Assembly: GCA_003439945.1 (NCBI GenBank)
Contig: QVRM01007062.1
Coordinates: forward strand, 46,001 to 110,000
Origin: Dermanyssus gallinae
Taxonomy: Eukaryota > Arthropoda > Arachnida > Mesostigmata > Dermanyssidae
Length of the DNA stretch: 64,000 nucleotides
Reading direction: 5' to 3'
Part shown: positions 9,541-20,759 of the stretch, piece after piece
Numbering within the stretch: the stretch's first letter is position 1
Layout of the letters: the number at the start of each line of letters is the position of its first letter
Program-made: the position numbers and the translations under genes
The notes under the pieces: model-generated
What the model was told of the DNA's origin: nothing
Databases searched by the model: none
The model's input: only the letters and a program-made list of their open reading frames with translations

Positions 9541-9630
9541 GTGCTAAATATTACGCAGCGAGCTGCTAGACGTATCGGCGGTCTCTGCACATTTTTGCCC
9601 GGTGGGGCGGTCGTTGAAGTGTTCAAATAG
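9541..9630 (+). repeat. Dispersed repeat, partner at 29867-29935
   Basis: Contains GCTAAATATTACGCAGCGAG and CGGTCGTTGAAGTGTTCAAA; a minus-strand copy with a central deletion lies at 29867-29935. Both keep a short open frame with TQRAARR, which may be the end of an unrecognised mobile element. Confidence 0.5.
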
Positions 9631-9639
9631 TGTGTATTG

Positions 9640-10007
9640 ACAATATTATTTTTATATTTACCAGACATGTTATTTATATTATATTCATAATTATGAGTTA
9701 ATGCACAAATATTGCAAAATAAATGATTATCACAATTACATAATTATTTAAATATAGTGGTGATAGGTTTTAAAGTATTGTAGGGCCTTGATTGAGGAGA
9801 AACGTTTGTCGGCTTTTTAACGACTGAAAATTGATGCTGAGATTATGCGTTCTTCCAAACTATGACAACGGGGCTAGACATGCAGAGATATTCGTAGCCC
9901 TGCCTTTCGGTACAGCCGCCTAGAATAGCGGATGCCTGCAGTCTTGTTATTTGTCAATACGGACATGTAAACGCACCACATAGCGGTTCCGACCTCCTTG
10001 CCTCGGT

Positions 10008-10045
<38 letters not shown>

Positions 10046-10136
10046 TATTTTACTTCATTCCGTAAGTATATAAAAAAAAAATATTATATTTATTATATTT
10101 AACATTTTTTTAGAATAAACAACATATTTAATAGCC
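9640..10136. other. No recognisable gene; (TA)n at 10011-10042
   Basis: Only a TA array is visible. The sequence before it (CCTTGCCTCGGTGG) faintly resembles a reversed SINE-B head, too weak to call. Confidence 0.5.
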
Positions 10137-10139
10137 TTG

Positions 10140-10500
10140 AGTACTCGAATTGGACAACGGCAAAAGCCTAATGGTGTAACCATACCTTTGTGGTCGCACG
10201 GCACGTGCTCAGCCTGGGATGCTACAGTGTCCTGCGCTATAGCTCCCTCGTACCTCAGTCATAGCTCCGTCAGCACAGGATGGGTAGCGGAACACGCCGA
10301 AAAGAGACGCAATTACGCAGATTTTGAGAAGAGTCTCCAATTATTACCGATATCTATAGAAACATTAGGACGAGCCCATCAGCAGTGGGACAGAAAGATT
10401 TACTAGGGATACGGCCAGAAAGATGGAAGCAACGACATAAAACCAGCTTTTATTTCTCGCTGTGTAAAGAAACAATGCCGCTTCTTTAATCGGTGTCATA
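10140..10500 (+). pseudogene. RLE-domain relic of a second retroelement lineage
   Basis: One frame reads KPNGVTIPLWSHGTCSAWDA then TVSCAIAPSYLSHSS and LLPISIETLG. This matches the RLE pattern (KPDG...WDATV...ETLG) seen in ORF2 at 6060-8948, but with D changed to N in the first catalytic motif. Homology continues in another frame as RNNAASLIGVI, equivalent to QRGNAASVRGT of ORF2. The reading frame is broken by shifts and stops, so it is a dead fragment of a related but distinct element. Confidence 0.65.
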
Positions 10501-10509
10501 GGATGAGAA

Positions 10510-12520
10510 GATAAATCGCACTTGTTGGAATCGAGGCGACACTTTCGAATCTTACAACTGTATACTGTTAACACAAAGATGAAATATTTATATGTATATC
10601 TATTTTTGTGGATGGATTTATTTTATATTCGTCTGACATGTATAACTTAATACGCATGTCACCCATTTTTTCGGAAGTGCTTAGAGCAGCAGCATAGGCG
10701 GAAATATCTAAAGTTGTTGAAATATCTCGGGTTTCTCCAACACTCCTTGTGGCAGCATGGCTGCTTATTTTAAGAAGCATGATTTTACGTCTATTCCCAA
10801 TATGTGTTGCATTGTTTATATACAAACGTTGGGTACGCGTGCTACTTCGCACTGTAATGCCTGTACGCATCATACCAGAAAAACGGCTTAATTGCATTTG
10901 CGCTAAGGTGAGGAGTACCACCGAAAATAGTTAATCAGGCAAGTTTCTTATAGAAGGGATCCCAATTTTCATCCAACAAGGCAACGCAACGGCGGTGGTT
11001 GGGCCGGACTGACCTTGGCCGGTGACTGATATACAAGGCATATAAACATTGCTTAGAGTACCAGGCTTTAAAACCATTGCGGCAGATGCGACTCATTTAA
11101 CCTTACCTAAAAGGCTATGTGCACTTTGTAGGTTACAAGTTTCAAATTGTGTTGTTCCCTCCATTCGGGAGAGAAGACCCATATTGAAACCCACATTCAA
11201 ATATCCGCCTGCGGGTGTTAGGCTTTGATTGGCAAATATGGTTGGCAACCTTTTTTGTTTCATTTCCTTGAAGGCTAGCTTTCACGAGCGCCGGGCAGAA
11301 ATTACTCATCATTTCTGTCTGTGGGTGTTTACAAATGTCCTGAAGTATCGATTGTTTCTCTGTCACTATTATGGATTATGATGGGTTTTTTTTACCGATG
11401 GTCTTTTCCTATCCCCTTCAACGGCATTATTTCTCTAACCAAGTATTCCCGTACTGTTTTCTTCCTAAATTTCATATTATGTAGTTATTTGCATTATATT
11501 TGCTACTTACAATGGTCTGACCACACAAGATTTGAACCATGTCTCCATGTTGGTTCGCTATTTCAAATGTATTTACATTTAGTTGTTAAGGCTTTAGCAA
11601 ATCGTCAAAGACACGAGTCATAACGTATTAAACGATATGGCGTCTACACCCGGAAATGATTATAAAGCCTGCTTAGCCCACCTTTGTACAAAACGTTCAT
11701 ATCTGACTCAGATGGCGTGCCTTGTTCTTTGTGCACTATCTACAAACTGCTGGCTGATGATCTCAGGATACTTCTGGAGATTCACAATGACAACGGCAGA
11801 GAGAGAGACGCACAAGACTAAATACTACATACTGGACTGGCGCGCCATAAATAAAAATACAATTTATCCTAAATGTGTGAATTGAAAATGCAACAAACGC
11901 AGGAAGGCGCAGAATAATACTTTGGTAAGCAAGTCATTTCCTAGGTCTTCCACAGTAAAAACTGGGTATCGCGTTCAACCGGGCTAAAATTTCGTACACA
12001 AATAGCTAAAACGGCACTGCCTGCATTGCGGCTATTCAATTAAATCATGCAACCATTTAATATACGCTTTAGACCAAGCTATAATGTGTGTATTCTACCA
12101 AAGTTAAAGTATTGCGCTCACGTTTAGATACATTTTTTTCGATATGAGTACCTCAATCATTCAGCGAGTGCAAAACCCTTTATATAGCGGGTTAGTACAT
12201 CTACATTTTTATTAAAATGACATTTAAGTGTTATAGCGGGTTAGTTGTCGTTGTAGCGTATCTAAACGCCAGACTGCCATTTCTAACTGTCTCTGAGATT
12301 TAATAGAAAGTCTATATCAGAATTTTACAAAATCGTGTGCAACATAACAAAGGATCTGTCTGACAACGTTGTATACCTGGCGTCTTGAAGATTAATGCGT
12401 GCAAGACTGCCCAACCCGTTGGTCCCAAGCTGCAGTTGTTTTAGTTATAAATCAGTTCTATTCATATCCGTGAGTAACAGTACATGGATCTAAAGTGTGT
12501 TGCAAACAAATACATTGAAA
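10510..12520. other. No recognisable gene
   Basis: About 2 kb with short open frames but no domain I recognise, no RNA gene and no clear repeat. Confidence 0.5.
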
Positions 12521-12521
12521 T

Positions 12522-12549
12522 ATCTCTCTCTCTATCTCTCTCTTTCTCC

Positions 12550-12594
<45 letters not shown>

Positions 12595-12618
12595 ACGAGA
12601 GAGAGAGAGAGAGAGAGA
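12522..12618. repeat. Compound microsatellite (TC)n-(TA)n-(GA)n
   Basis: A TC run (12523-12547), then TA (12552-12592), then GA (12597-12618). The TC and GA runs are complementary, so the whole unit can fold on itself with the TA array as the centre. Confidence 0.9.
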
Positions 12619-13164
12619 CAGTATATACCGCACACAAGTTATGTGCATACATTTATATCGGCCCATACATAACGGTTGGATGTCCACCAATATCTGCGCC
12701 TCCTATAGTCTTCAATACAGTCGTCAGCGTGTCCAATCTACGTAAGGGGCGTACATACAATAGGAACGAGAGAATATGCTAGACGCTGTGGTGCGGGGCC
12801 AATCCGGGCTGCACAACCAGGCGACGGGTTGCGCCATTCTTCGGCCCTTTTACTAGCTTTTCCGGCTGTTAACAACGAGAGCCGTGGTGGCCATCGTGGC
12901 GGTGGTGGAAGTAAATCGAAGTGAGGCGATCATCAGAACATGCAAGTGATATTCTGTAAGAACTGTCGTGTCGCTGTCATCATCGCGGCCACCCACTTGA
13001 ATTTGGTTGGTCCGAAGTTTGCCGAAGTCGGCCGAAGTAGTGCTAACAGTAAGAGAATAAAGCAGGATCAGCTCTTGTTGTACGTACGCGCTGTGCGTAC
13101 ACTGACGATAGATGTGGGTGGGGTTGGAAACAAGCCCTGACCGGTGCGACAATCACGGCGAAAC

Positions 13165-13312
13165 AATACGACGAACAACCGCAACAGAAGCAACAATAAC
13201 AGGAGCAACAGCAACAACAACAACAACAACAAGGGCAAGAGCAGCAGCAGCAACAACAACAACAACAATAATCAAACGACAGCCAACAGCAGTTCAGCAA
13301 CAACAGCAGGAG
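13165..13312. repeat. CAA/CAG trinucleotide tract upstream of cuticular gene 1
   Basis: Imperfect CAA/CAG repeats end only about 12 bases before the TATA box at 13324, so they occupy the proximal promoter of cuticular gene 1. Open frames coding poly-Gln/Asn or poly-Leu here are artefacts of the repeat. Confidence 0.85.
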
Positions 13313-13323
13313 CTGCGTCGCAT

Positions 13324-13357
13324 TATAAAAGCCGCTTGATTGGACGACACGATCAGT
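13324..13357 (+). promoter_or_regulatory. Core promoter of cuticular gene 1
   Basis: TATAAAA at 13324-13330 and an arthropod-type initiator TCAGT at 13353-13357. The initiator A is 31 nt from the first T of the TATA box, which is textbook spacing. The start codon follows at 13420. Confidence 0.75.
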
Positions 13358-13419
13358 CGAGTGCCCACAGAGAACCACCACTTCTACTACAACAAGCCAA
13401 CCATATCCCAATCAGCATC

Positions 13420-14727
13420 ATGTTTGCGGTACGTAGCTGGCTGAGGTGAAGATTTCGCTCAAGCGGCAAGCGACAATACACAAGAACACGCAAACGCACA
13501 CAGAGAATGTATTCGTTCTTCTTTTTTCTAAGACACGCAATAGCGTCTATCTCTGGCCACAGCGCTTAGATATCAGGCTGTAGCTATGTGCATCGGTCGA
13601 ACCCGGTGGCGTGGTGGCATGCGTCTGCGCCTCGCTACCGGAGGAGACATATAGGTGCGCGGGTTCGAGCCCCACCGTTGCACATTGGGGTATTTATAGG
13701 GGTCCGTCTATGAAGCAGTGCGAAAAGCAGTACCATGGTCGTGAAATCTTGGCTGAGAGTCATCGCCGAAGAGATTTATTTTTAGCTATGTGCATCGACA
13801 TGTCCAGCCGATCTCTGTCCTCTCAAACTAAGCTCGTAGGCACCTTGTAGTCATCGCAGCAATCCGCCCGTCCGAATCAGCGTTAGCGCTTTTGCATGTG
13901 CGGGGCAGGTTTTCAGAATCTGGCAAGAATATACTCTTAGCTGCTTTTCTCAATTTGCCAGTAGCACACGCGACTGAAGTCGGTGCTGCAGTGAACACTG
14001 TCTTGTCAATGGCACCTTTAGTGGCGGTGATAGTGATTATGCAGATCTAATTAGCAGCTTAGCCGGCAATATGTCGGCATTGTCTTCATTATCAGTAATC
14101 CACTAAACCAAGCTGCAGAACGTAAGATCGAGTAAGAGACGATGTTATGGTGATGTCGTAAATGAAACTTGCAGAAAGCTACCCTCGTCGCCCTTCTGGC
14201 TGCCGGAGCTCAGGCTGGTGGACTCGTGGCCGGTCGATACGCCGCTCCCGCCTACGGCTACGGCTACGGAGCTGCGATCGCCGCCCCCGCTTACGGATAC
14301 GGAGCGCCGGCTTACGGATACGCCGCCCCCGTCGCTAAGGTCGCTGCTGCCGCCCCTGTCAGTCGCCGCATCGTACTCGACTGTCACCAAGCACGTCGCC
14401 GCCCCCGTTGTGGCCTCGTACGCTGCTCCCGTAGCGTACGCCGCCGCCCCCGTCGCTAAGGTTGCCGCTTATGGCGCGCCCGCCTACGGCGCTGCCTATG
14501 CGGCTCCCGCTTACGGCCACGGCTACGGCTATGGTGCTGCCGCTCTTGGCTACGGCGTCGCTAAGGTAGCTGCCGCCCCCGTTGTGGCTTCGTACGCCGC
14601 CGCCCCCGTTGTGGCCTCATACGCCGCTCCCGTCGCTAAGGTGGCTGCCGCCGGCCCCGTTGTCGCTTCGTACGCCGCTCCCGTCGCTGCCTACGGACAC
14701 GGATACGGATACGGAAAGTACTACTAA
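13420..14727 (+). CDS. Cuticular protein gene 1 (two exons, one-base frame break)
   Basis: The first coding exon is nine bases (13420-13428, Met-Phe-Ala) followed by a GTACGT donor. The second exon begins after TTGCAG at 14175 and ends with TAA at 14727. Joined, it gives a signal peptide (MFAKATLVALLAAGAQA) and a secreted protein rich in AAPAYGYG, AAPVAKV and VASYAAPV repeats, ending GHGYGYGKYY, as in low-complexity chitin-associated cuticular proteins. An STVTKHVA motif matches the other four genes. The frame is broken by one extra base near 14361. Without it the protein would be 186 aa; as written it stops at 14459 after about 98 aa. The break is an assembly error, a variant or the start of decay. 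The 746-nt intron holds a SINE-A. Confidence 0.82.
13581..13797 (+). mobile_element. SINE-A copy 1 with 15-bp target duplication
   Basis: A 187-bp tRNA-derived SINE (13596-13782) in the intron of cuticular gene 1. It starts GTCGAACCCGGTGGCGTGG, has a B box GGTTCGAGCCCC, and ends after AAATCTTGGCTGAGAGT plus a short A/T-rich tail. Perfect 15-bp target duplications TAGCTATGTGCATCG flank it at 13581-13595 and 13783-13797. Confidence 0.92.
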
Positions 14728-14791
14728 TGCCTATGTAAGCCTGTGGTCGTGAATGGCAATAGGTTGACTTGTTGATAACATGACACATTGA

Positions 14792-14797
14792 AATAAA
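14792..14797 (+). terminator. Polyadenylation signal, cuticular gene 1
   Basis: AATAAA 65 nt after the stop codon. Confidence 0.7.
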
Positions 14798-14799
14798 AA

Positions 14800-16012
14800 T
14801 GAAATGACTGTTTAGCAACTCGTTCGTTTGCTTGTTCGTTCTTCATTGCTGAGTGAGTATTGACATACTATGTGGTATTATATCATTTTGGCAGTACCTA
14901 GACAAGTTAAGATGGGCGGGAACAAATGGATTGTTATACCATACAGGTAAACTACTGTCAGACGTTGTATGGTGCTACCAACGGCGTACTTGATTATGCA
15001 ACGGTTTAGATGGTATATATTCGCGGTTTCATTTCAAATGGCATAAATGGCCTTAAAAGACTCAGATTGCTATATTAGAATTCCAGGCTTCCGGCATTTC
15101 TATCCTCAAAACGACTCTATGTTGCTTTTGGCTCGAAAAGTGCAGAGGACAGTTTACTCTCTAACGGTATTATTAGTTGCATTTGCAATAACCACAAATG
15201 CTGACGACGTAAAGAGCGATATGACCAATATGTGTCAAACGCATACAGCCAGCTTCACTCGTCGACATTGCCGTGATATCGCTTTACGCTACACCCAACC
15301 TAAAAACTTAGCGTTTTGGGCACATTTGGCTTTTGTAAATTTCTTATAATTGGTATACTTGCACCTATATTTTAAAAGTTCTGTTTGTCTTACTTTGAAA
15401 GTGGCGGAAAGTCGGTCAGACCGGATCTTGTGGCAAAGTAGCACCTCAAATCTAGCATAAAAATGTTAGCTCCGAGTTTAACAAAATTATTTAACGAGTG
15501 CTTTTACTTAGGGAGGAATTCTGATGAAAGAAGAAAGCATTATTTCACCTTTTTTTCATACGAAAACGGGAGAGCCGGGTAACCTGTAGAACTTCCGAGA
15601 AAAAATCCCGTACGAGTATGTTATGATGCCTAAATATTTTTTTGTAAAATGATGATAAAAAAGACAGAACACTGAATTTATCAAGAGAAGCTCGGATTTC
15701 AACTTGGCCATTCGTTTGTTATGCGTCATGCCATCAACCAATATGTGCCACGTCTAATAACTTCGAAATCGCACTTGACTGCATACCACGAAATCGCCTT
15801 TGAAAATATTTAGAACAAAGTTTGAAGCCTTACAGAGGACAGTCATATACAACCTTATACAGGACAGCCAAGAATCCGTCAGGTAAAACGCAGTGTAGCT
15901 GGGAGAACTCAGCGAGCCTATTTTCATGTATATTATGTGTAGCAGACCTAGCCGAAGTATTCCGTTATTTAAATGCGCCTATGCCTCTTAAGCAGACGAT
16001 TGAGAATTACTA
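14800..16012. other. No recognisable gene
   Basis: Short open frames only (for example 15047-15349) with no recognisable domain. Confidence 0.5.
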
Positions 16013-16216
16013 GATAAAACGTCGAGCCCGGTGGCATGGTGCATTCGTCTGCGCCTCGCGACCGGAGGAGACACATAGCAGGCGCGCGGGTTCGAGCCCC
16101 ACCGTTGCCACATTTGTATTTATGGGGTCCGTCTATGAAGCAATGCGAAAGGCAGTCCCATGGATCTTAAATCTTGGCTGAGAGTCAGCCCAGAAAGTAT
16201 TTTTCTTGATAAAACG
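16013..16216 (+). mobile_element. SINE-A copy 2 with 9-bp target duplication
   Basis: Starts GTCGAGCCCGGTGGCATGG and has B box GGTTCGAGCCCC. It shares the body GTATTTATGGGGTCCGTCTA and the end TCTTGGCTGAGAGTC with the other copies. Direct repeats GATAAAACG flank it at 16013-16021 and 16208-16216. Confidence 0.9.
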
Positions 16217-16219
16217 AAA

Positions 16220-16478
16220 TGAAATAAAAAACCTGAATAAATCCGCAACGTAGTGCCAAGGATATGAGTTGAAAATCAACATCAAATGAGTAGAGCGCTT
16301 CGTTTCAGTAGAGAAGGAACCGATTCGGTGTTTTTAACGTTTATTTTGATTTGTTGGACATCCTGGAGCTTACACTTGTTAGTATTTCTGAATTTGAAAT
16401 AATTGTTCATATTGTTCGTTCTCAAACTGGAAAGAAAATATTTAAAATATTAAAATAATTTATGGAATGTTAACTTTA

Positions 16479-16513
<35 letters not shown>

Positions 16514-16800
16514 TGTGACTATAACCAACCATAATGTGTTTAGTAGAGCTACGCGACATAGACGTAAACACTGTAATATATGTTTTTAATTAAAGTGCTC
16601 CCCTATGGTAAGATATGGTTTCCTGAGATTTGCGCCATATCTAACATTTGGCGACTTAAATAAAACATATTCTAATTAAACGATCAAAAACCGTCTTTAA
16701 AATAACTGCCGATAAGAATGCAGAGCAACATGACATGGATACCGTCACTACATTTGCATGAAGCAAACTTATGGTTAATAAAAATCAAATAACTATTTAC
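16220..16800. other. No recognisable gene; (TA)n at 16483-16511
   Basis: A/T-rich intergenic sequence with one TA array. Confidence 0.5.
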
Positions 16801-16920
16801 TATCCTGGTCATATAGATTAGGGAACCACCAGATTTTTAGTGGGTTTCAGAGTTCCGCACGACGCAGATCAAAGGGTGTGTTGCATTGTGCATTTTCGTT
16901 CCTGGCCCACTGTAAAAAAC
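16801..16920 (+). repeat. SINE-C copy 1
   Basis: About 120 bp matching 40667-40782, with shared blocks TTTTTAGTGGGTTT, AAAGGGTGTG and TTCCTGGCCC and an A-rich end. GTGGG...CCCAC in the second copy could be a tRNA T-arm, so a tRNA-derived SINE is plausible, but the A and B boxes are weak. Confidence 0.6.
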
Positions 16921-17117
16921 ACCAGCTATATAAAGTTCGTGTACTTATCTATTGACTTTACTCAAAATGTACTACAATTGCTTTCTGGGTGATAATAGGG
17001 TAATGCGGAAGTAACCGTCTTTACTTGCATGGCACAGCGACTACTTCAGTTAGTTGGTACAGATGCATGTATTTGTTAAACGTGCGCTCGCTTGATGATA
17101 CGATGGCACTAATGCTC

Positions 17118-17409
17118 ATATATATATATATATATATATATATAGTCAATATCGTATAGTATCAACGTAACTGCATACATATGGGAACGTGCATATATGG
17201 CTGGAATATATATACGTGTGTATGTAAGTATATATTAACTAAGCTGTCTTGTATATATATTTATATAAATATATGTATATAATAGATATATGTATATATA
17301 TATAAGCTAGTCAATATGTATCGGCGTCACTGCATAGATACGGCAACGTGCATTAATGGCAGGAATATATACTATATATGTGTATGTAACTATATATCAA
17401 CTAAGCTGT

Positions 17410-17467
<58 letters not shown>

Positions 17468-17570
17468 AGCTAGTCGAGTTGTCTCGAATTGTCTCGACGA
17501 CGTGCATACATGGCTGGCATCCATATCATATTGTATGCACATGCATATTGGCTAGTCAACATATATCAGC
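17118..17570. repeat. Tandem repeat, ~162-bp unit with (TA)n at unit ends
   Basis: AACTAAGCTGTCTT recurs at 17237 and 17399 (162 bp apart). AGTCAATAT...AACGTGCAT...GGCAGGAATATATA style units start near 17145 and 17309, with more diverged partial units near 17467 and 17551. TA arrays lie at 17118-17145 and 17414-17464. Confidence 0.7.
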
Positions 17571-18923
17571 GGAACTGCACGCGCACTGGAGTAATTGCGA
17601 CAATTCTTGGATGCATCGACTTTATCTACGTTGAGGCCACCCTGCTCATCAGCATCATCATCATCATTACAGTTAATAATACTTGTATGATTGTAACCGT
17701 CATCATCAAGCACGCTATTACTATGCACATCATTATCTGTGCACTTCATTACACTGTTCGAATCCACATCGTTAGCAACGGGTGTCGCAGTTACGTCGCA
17801 GTTCTCACATTGGCCGGCATTATCGCTGTGAAGTTCCGCGCTGCGTGGAACTCCAGCTTCGCGAGCAATCTCAAGACGCCGGTCCTCTAGTTTCTGTTGG
17901 TGTTGTTGCTGCTGCTGCTTCGAAACGGCTTCGAAGTTCGTGACCAGCCTTTGATCTTCATCTCCTTCATCATCATCATCATCATTATCTGCGAGTCGGC
18001 ATCGAGCTTCTTCGTTGGCACGGCACAGCTTCTGCGAGTAGTCCACCTCGAGTTGGTAGAGACGCATGTGCTCAAGAAACAGGAGCTCACCTTCATTGTG
18101 ATGCAACGAAGCCGGCCAACACGACTCCACTGGAAACGCCATCAAGAACCTCGCGCGTCCGGCCGAGCTGAGGTGGCACCTCACCGCGATACCCTCTCCA
18201 CGGTTGGCCAAGACTCTGTTGCTGAGGTTGCTGTTGCTGAGGTTGCTGAGGCTGCTGCTGCTGCTGCTACTGCCGCCACTGATGGCGAGCAGAGCGCCAC
18301 GGATAAGGCCGCAACAGAAGCGTCCGCGACGGCCGACGTCGTCTTCGGTCGAAACGGCGTCACTTCGCCAGCGGAACTGCGACACCTCGACGATGAAGCC
18401 CTCGTAACTGGGCGTCGGCTAGCTGGGCTCCCTTCAGCTTGTCGGGTTCGGTTCCAAACACGGCCGGCCAAAACGATCGGTAGACGAAGTACGCCAGATC
18501 ACGGTTGCTGGACACGACCACATGCCGACCGGCGATGAACACTCGATCGACGAGACGGTAGCCGGCCGTCAGTCCAAGCTTTTCGAGAGCGTCGGCCGAC
18601 ATACGCCTCGACAGCTCGGCTAGCGTCACATCGACAAGGCAAGCGGCCGCCGCCGCCGCAGCGGATAGACTCTTCCTCGAGCAGCAGGACGGTCGCGACG
18701 TCGCTGCCGGCAGCGCTGTCGTCGGTGGCGGCAGGGAAGAAGGCGGCGCGTCACTGAACGCGGTCTTCAGGCTTCGGCGTATCTTAGCGCCGGCGCGGTC
18801 CGTGAGATCTTCGAGCGTGCGCAATGATGATGTCGATGAACGAAGCAGGTTCATCGCGTCGCTCGCGTTGCAGTTCAGAGAGACAGAATCCGAGACAGAC
18901 AGATACTGTTGACGGAGAGACAC
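17552..18923 (-). CDS. Probable Bet3-family TRAPP subunit-like gene, one-base frame break
   Basis: Two overlapping minus-strand frames, 18923-18360 and 18385-17552, read as one protein if a single base at about 18406-18407 is skipped. The core contains EKLGLTAGYRLVDR, FVYRSFWPAVFGTEPDKLK and FCCGLIRGALLAIS, then a Ser-rich insert and GIAVRCHLSSAGRARFLMAF. This order resembles Bet3-fold TRAPP subunits (TRAPPC6/Trs33, also C5/Trs31), which help tether vesicles at the Golgi. The protein would be far longer than those (~160-190 aa): about 100 extra N-terminal residues and a long C-terminal tail with Asp, Gln/His and Asn/Ser runs. Coding without introns plus a frame break may mean a retrocopy, an assembly indel or decay. 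The family assignment is from memory of motifs, not a search. Confidence 0.42.
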
Positions 18924-18929
18924 GACGAG

Positions 18930-19004
18930 CTTGTTTGTAACACATGCGAGAAGTCAGCTGTGTCAGCCTACTAGTTATAGGGTGGTTCCACAAGTATTAT
19001 ATAT

Positions 19005-19046
<42 letters not shown>

Positions 19047-20425
19047 GTCAATGTTTTGCAGATAGAATCATTTGTTGTTCGACAAATGACTGCCTCAAAA
19101 CAAACGCTCAGCGAACGTATGCATGCGTTACCTCCTAACAAAAGGAGACAGATTGCATAACAACGCCAAGCTGCAACGTGCAGGGACACATATCCAAAGT
19201 AAAATAGCTTGTTCTGCGTACGTACCATATATGCGTGCGCAATAAACACGTCGAATAAATATTGATCTAGTAGATAGTGGTCAACCGCTATACGTAATAA
19301 TTAACGTTCGAGTGCGTTTGTCGCAGTTTTTGCAACGTCTCTCTAAGCAAGTAGGACGGGGTTTGTTTTTATGCGGCAGCCGAACCTAATCGATGCGTGA
19401 TGAACAGAAAACACAGCACGGCGTCTGCTGGCATGTACGATCATTGACCTGTATCTGTTATTGCCTAACGCAACGTACTGCAACGTAATATCGCGTCGTT
19501 AACAAATGCAACGTGAACACATCAACTATACATCTCTGACTAACCTCTGAACGTCACAATAATCAGGCACTGTCTCAAACACTATAGAACATCGTTTATA
19601 TTTATTGGAGACACCACTGTATATATATATATATATAGATAGATAGATAGATAGAGGCTGCTCGATAATGAGTTTGAACGCTGCTTTAAAACAACTGGTG
19701 CTGTTACGCAAAAGCCGACTTAGCAAGTTTGAACCTCGCTTGCATTCACAAAACTTCCTTTAAAATAACTACCACATATTTTAGCAAAGTACTACCTAAA
19801 TTTGTATCTAATTTGCAGTAATTCTGCTGCTGATTCGCGAGCACCGAGTTTCTACGTTTTCCACATTTTCCTCTATGGCCGACGTTAGCGGAACCTCGGT
19901 TGGTTGTAGTTCATGCTCTACAGCAAAACCAGTCAAACTGGCTCGGCAGTTAGCTTTAATTGTGAATGCTTCTTCCACCAACTTAACCAACTTTATCGAT
20001 CTCTAGGGCAAAACGCCAATATATATATATATATATATATAAAAGATTTTCCTAGAAAAAATCCGACCATATATCATACTTGACCTTAAGTATAATTTGT
20101 AACGCGATAATTATAATGACCTCACAAGTCAAAAGCAATTTATATTTGCTTTAAAACTGACTATTGTTTGTCACGATGAGTTAGAATGTGGTTATTTATT
20201 GTTTTTAATAAAATTTACTAAAATATATCGGATATAGCTACGTCAAGTGAACCCAAATTTGATTCTGAAGTACATGTTTGGTTAAATTGTTTATTTTAAA
20301 TGTATACAAAATAATTAAATATTGGTCACTAGTTCCGTGTACTCTAATATTTGCCGTCGTGCGATTTGGTATTGATCTAACTATTGTAACAGATGTTAAT
20401 ATATTATAAACTATTGTAGATCATT
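18930..20425. other. No recognisable gene; several microsatellites
   Basis: (TA)n at about 19011-19042 and 20021-20040, and (TA)n joined to (GATA)n at 19619-19655. Nothing else recognised. Confidence 0.5.
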
Positions 20426-20429
20426 ATTT

Positions 20430-20750
20430 CACTTCTCGCGCATATAACAAACTAGCTCCCAAAGTGCTGCAAGAAGTCCTTTCAGCTCATCTCACGCATG
20501 TTCGATAGGAGTCAAGTCGGGAGAACATGGTGGCTACTTTATTAGGCGAATTTCAGTTTCAGCGAGATACGGCCAAACACAAGTACAGCTCTGTGCGATC
20601 TAGCAGCTCCGTGCATAACGACGGATATATCACCCACAATCATGGCACAAGACACGACAGACTCGGGTGCCAGAATCTCGCCAAAGTATTTTTCGGCAGT
20701 TAAATCTATTCTTCCACGAGAACCGTCGACTTGAGGAATTCATACAAGTT
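20430..20750 (-). pseudogene. Tc1-like transposase relic
   Basis: The minus strand reads IDLTAEKYFGEILAPESV, then MHGAARSHRA, then, after a frame shift, PPCSPDLTPIEHA, a stop codon, and DELKGLLAAL. These are the Tc1-family blocks LTAxRY.EIL.P, MHDNARPHRA and PPxSPDLNPIEHxWD. The catalytic Asp of the DNARPH block is replaced by Gly, the Trp of HAWD is a stop, and the frame shifts at least once. It is a dead element. Confidence 0.8.
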
Positions 20751-20759
20751 CATTTTTTA

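Noticed and set aside
10990..11640. Possible LTR-retrotransposon integrase relic
   Set aside because: A few residues looked suggestive (LKPLRQMRL), but there is no HHCC or DDE pattern; too weak to call.
13043..13411. Poly-Leu/poly-Cys open frames on the minus strand
   Set aside because: They are the reverse frames of the CAA/CAG promoter repeat.
13596..13690. tRNA gene in the cuticular gene 1 intron
   Set aside because: The same head occurs three times with a common non-tRNA tail and target duplications; it is SINE-A.
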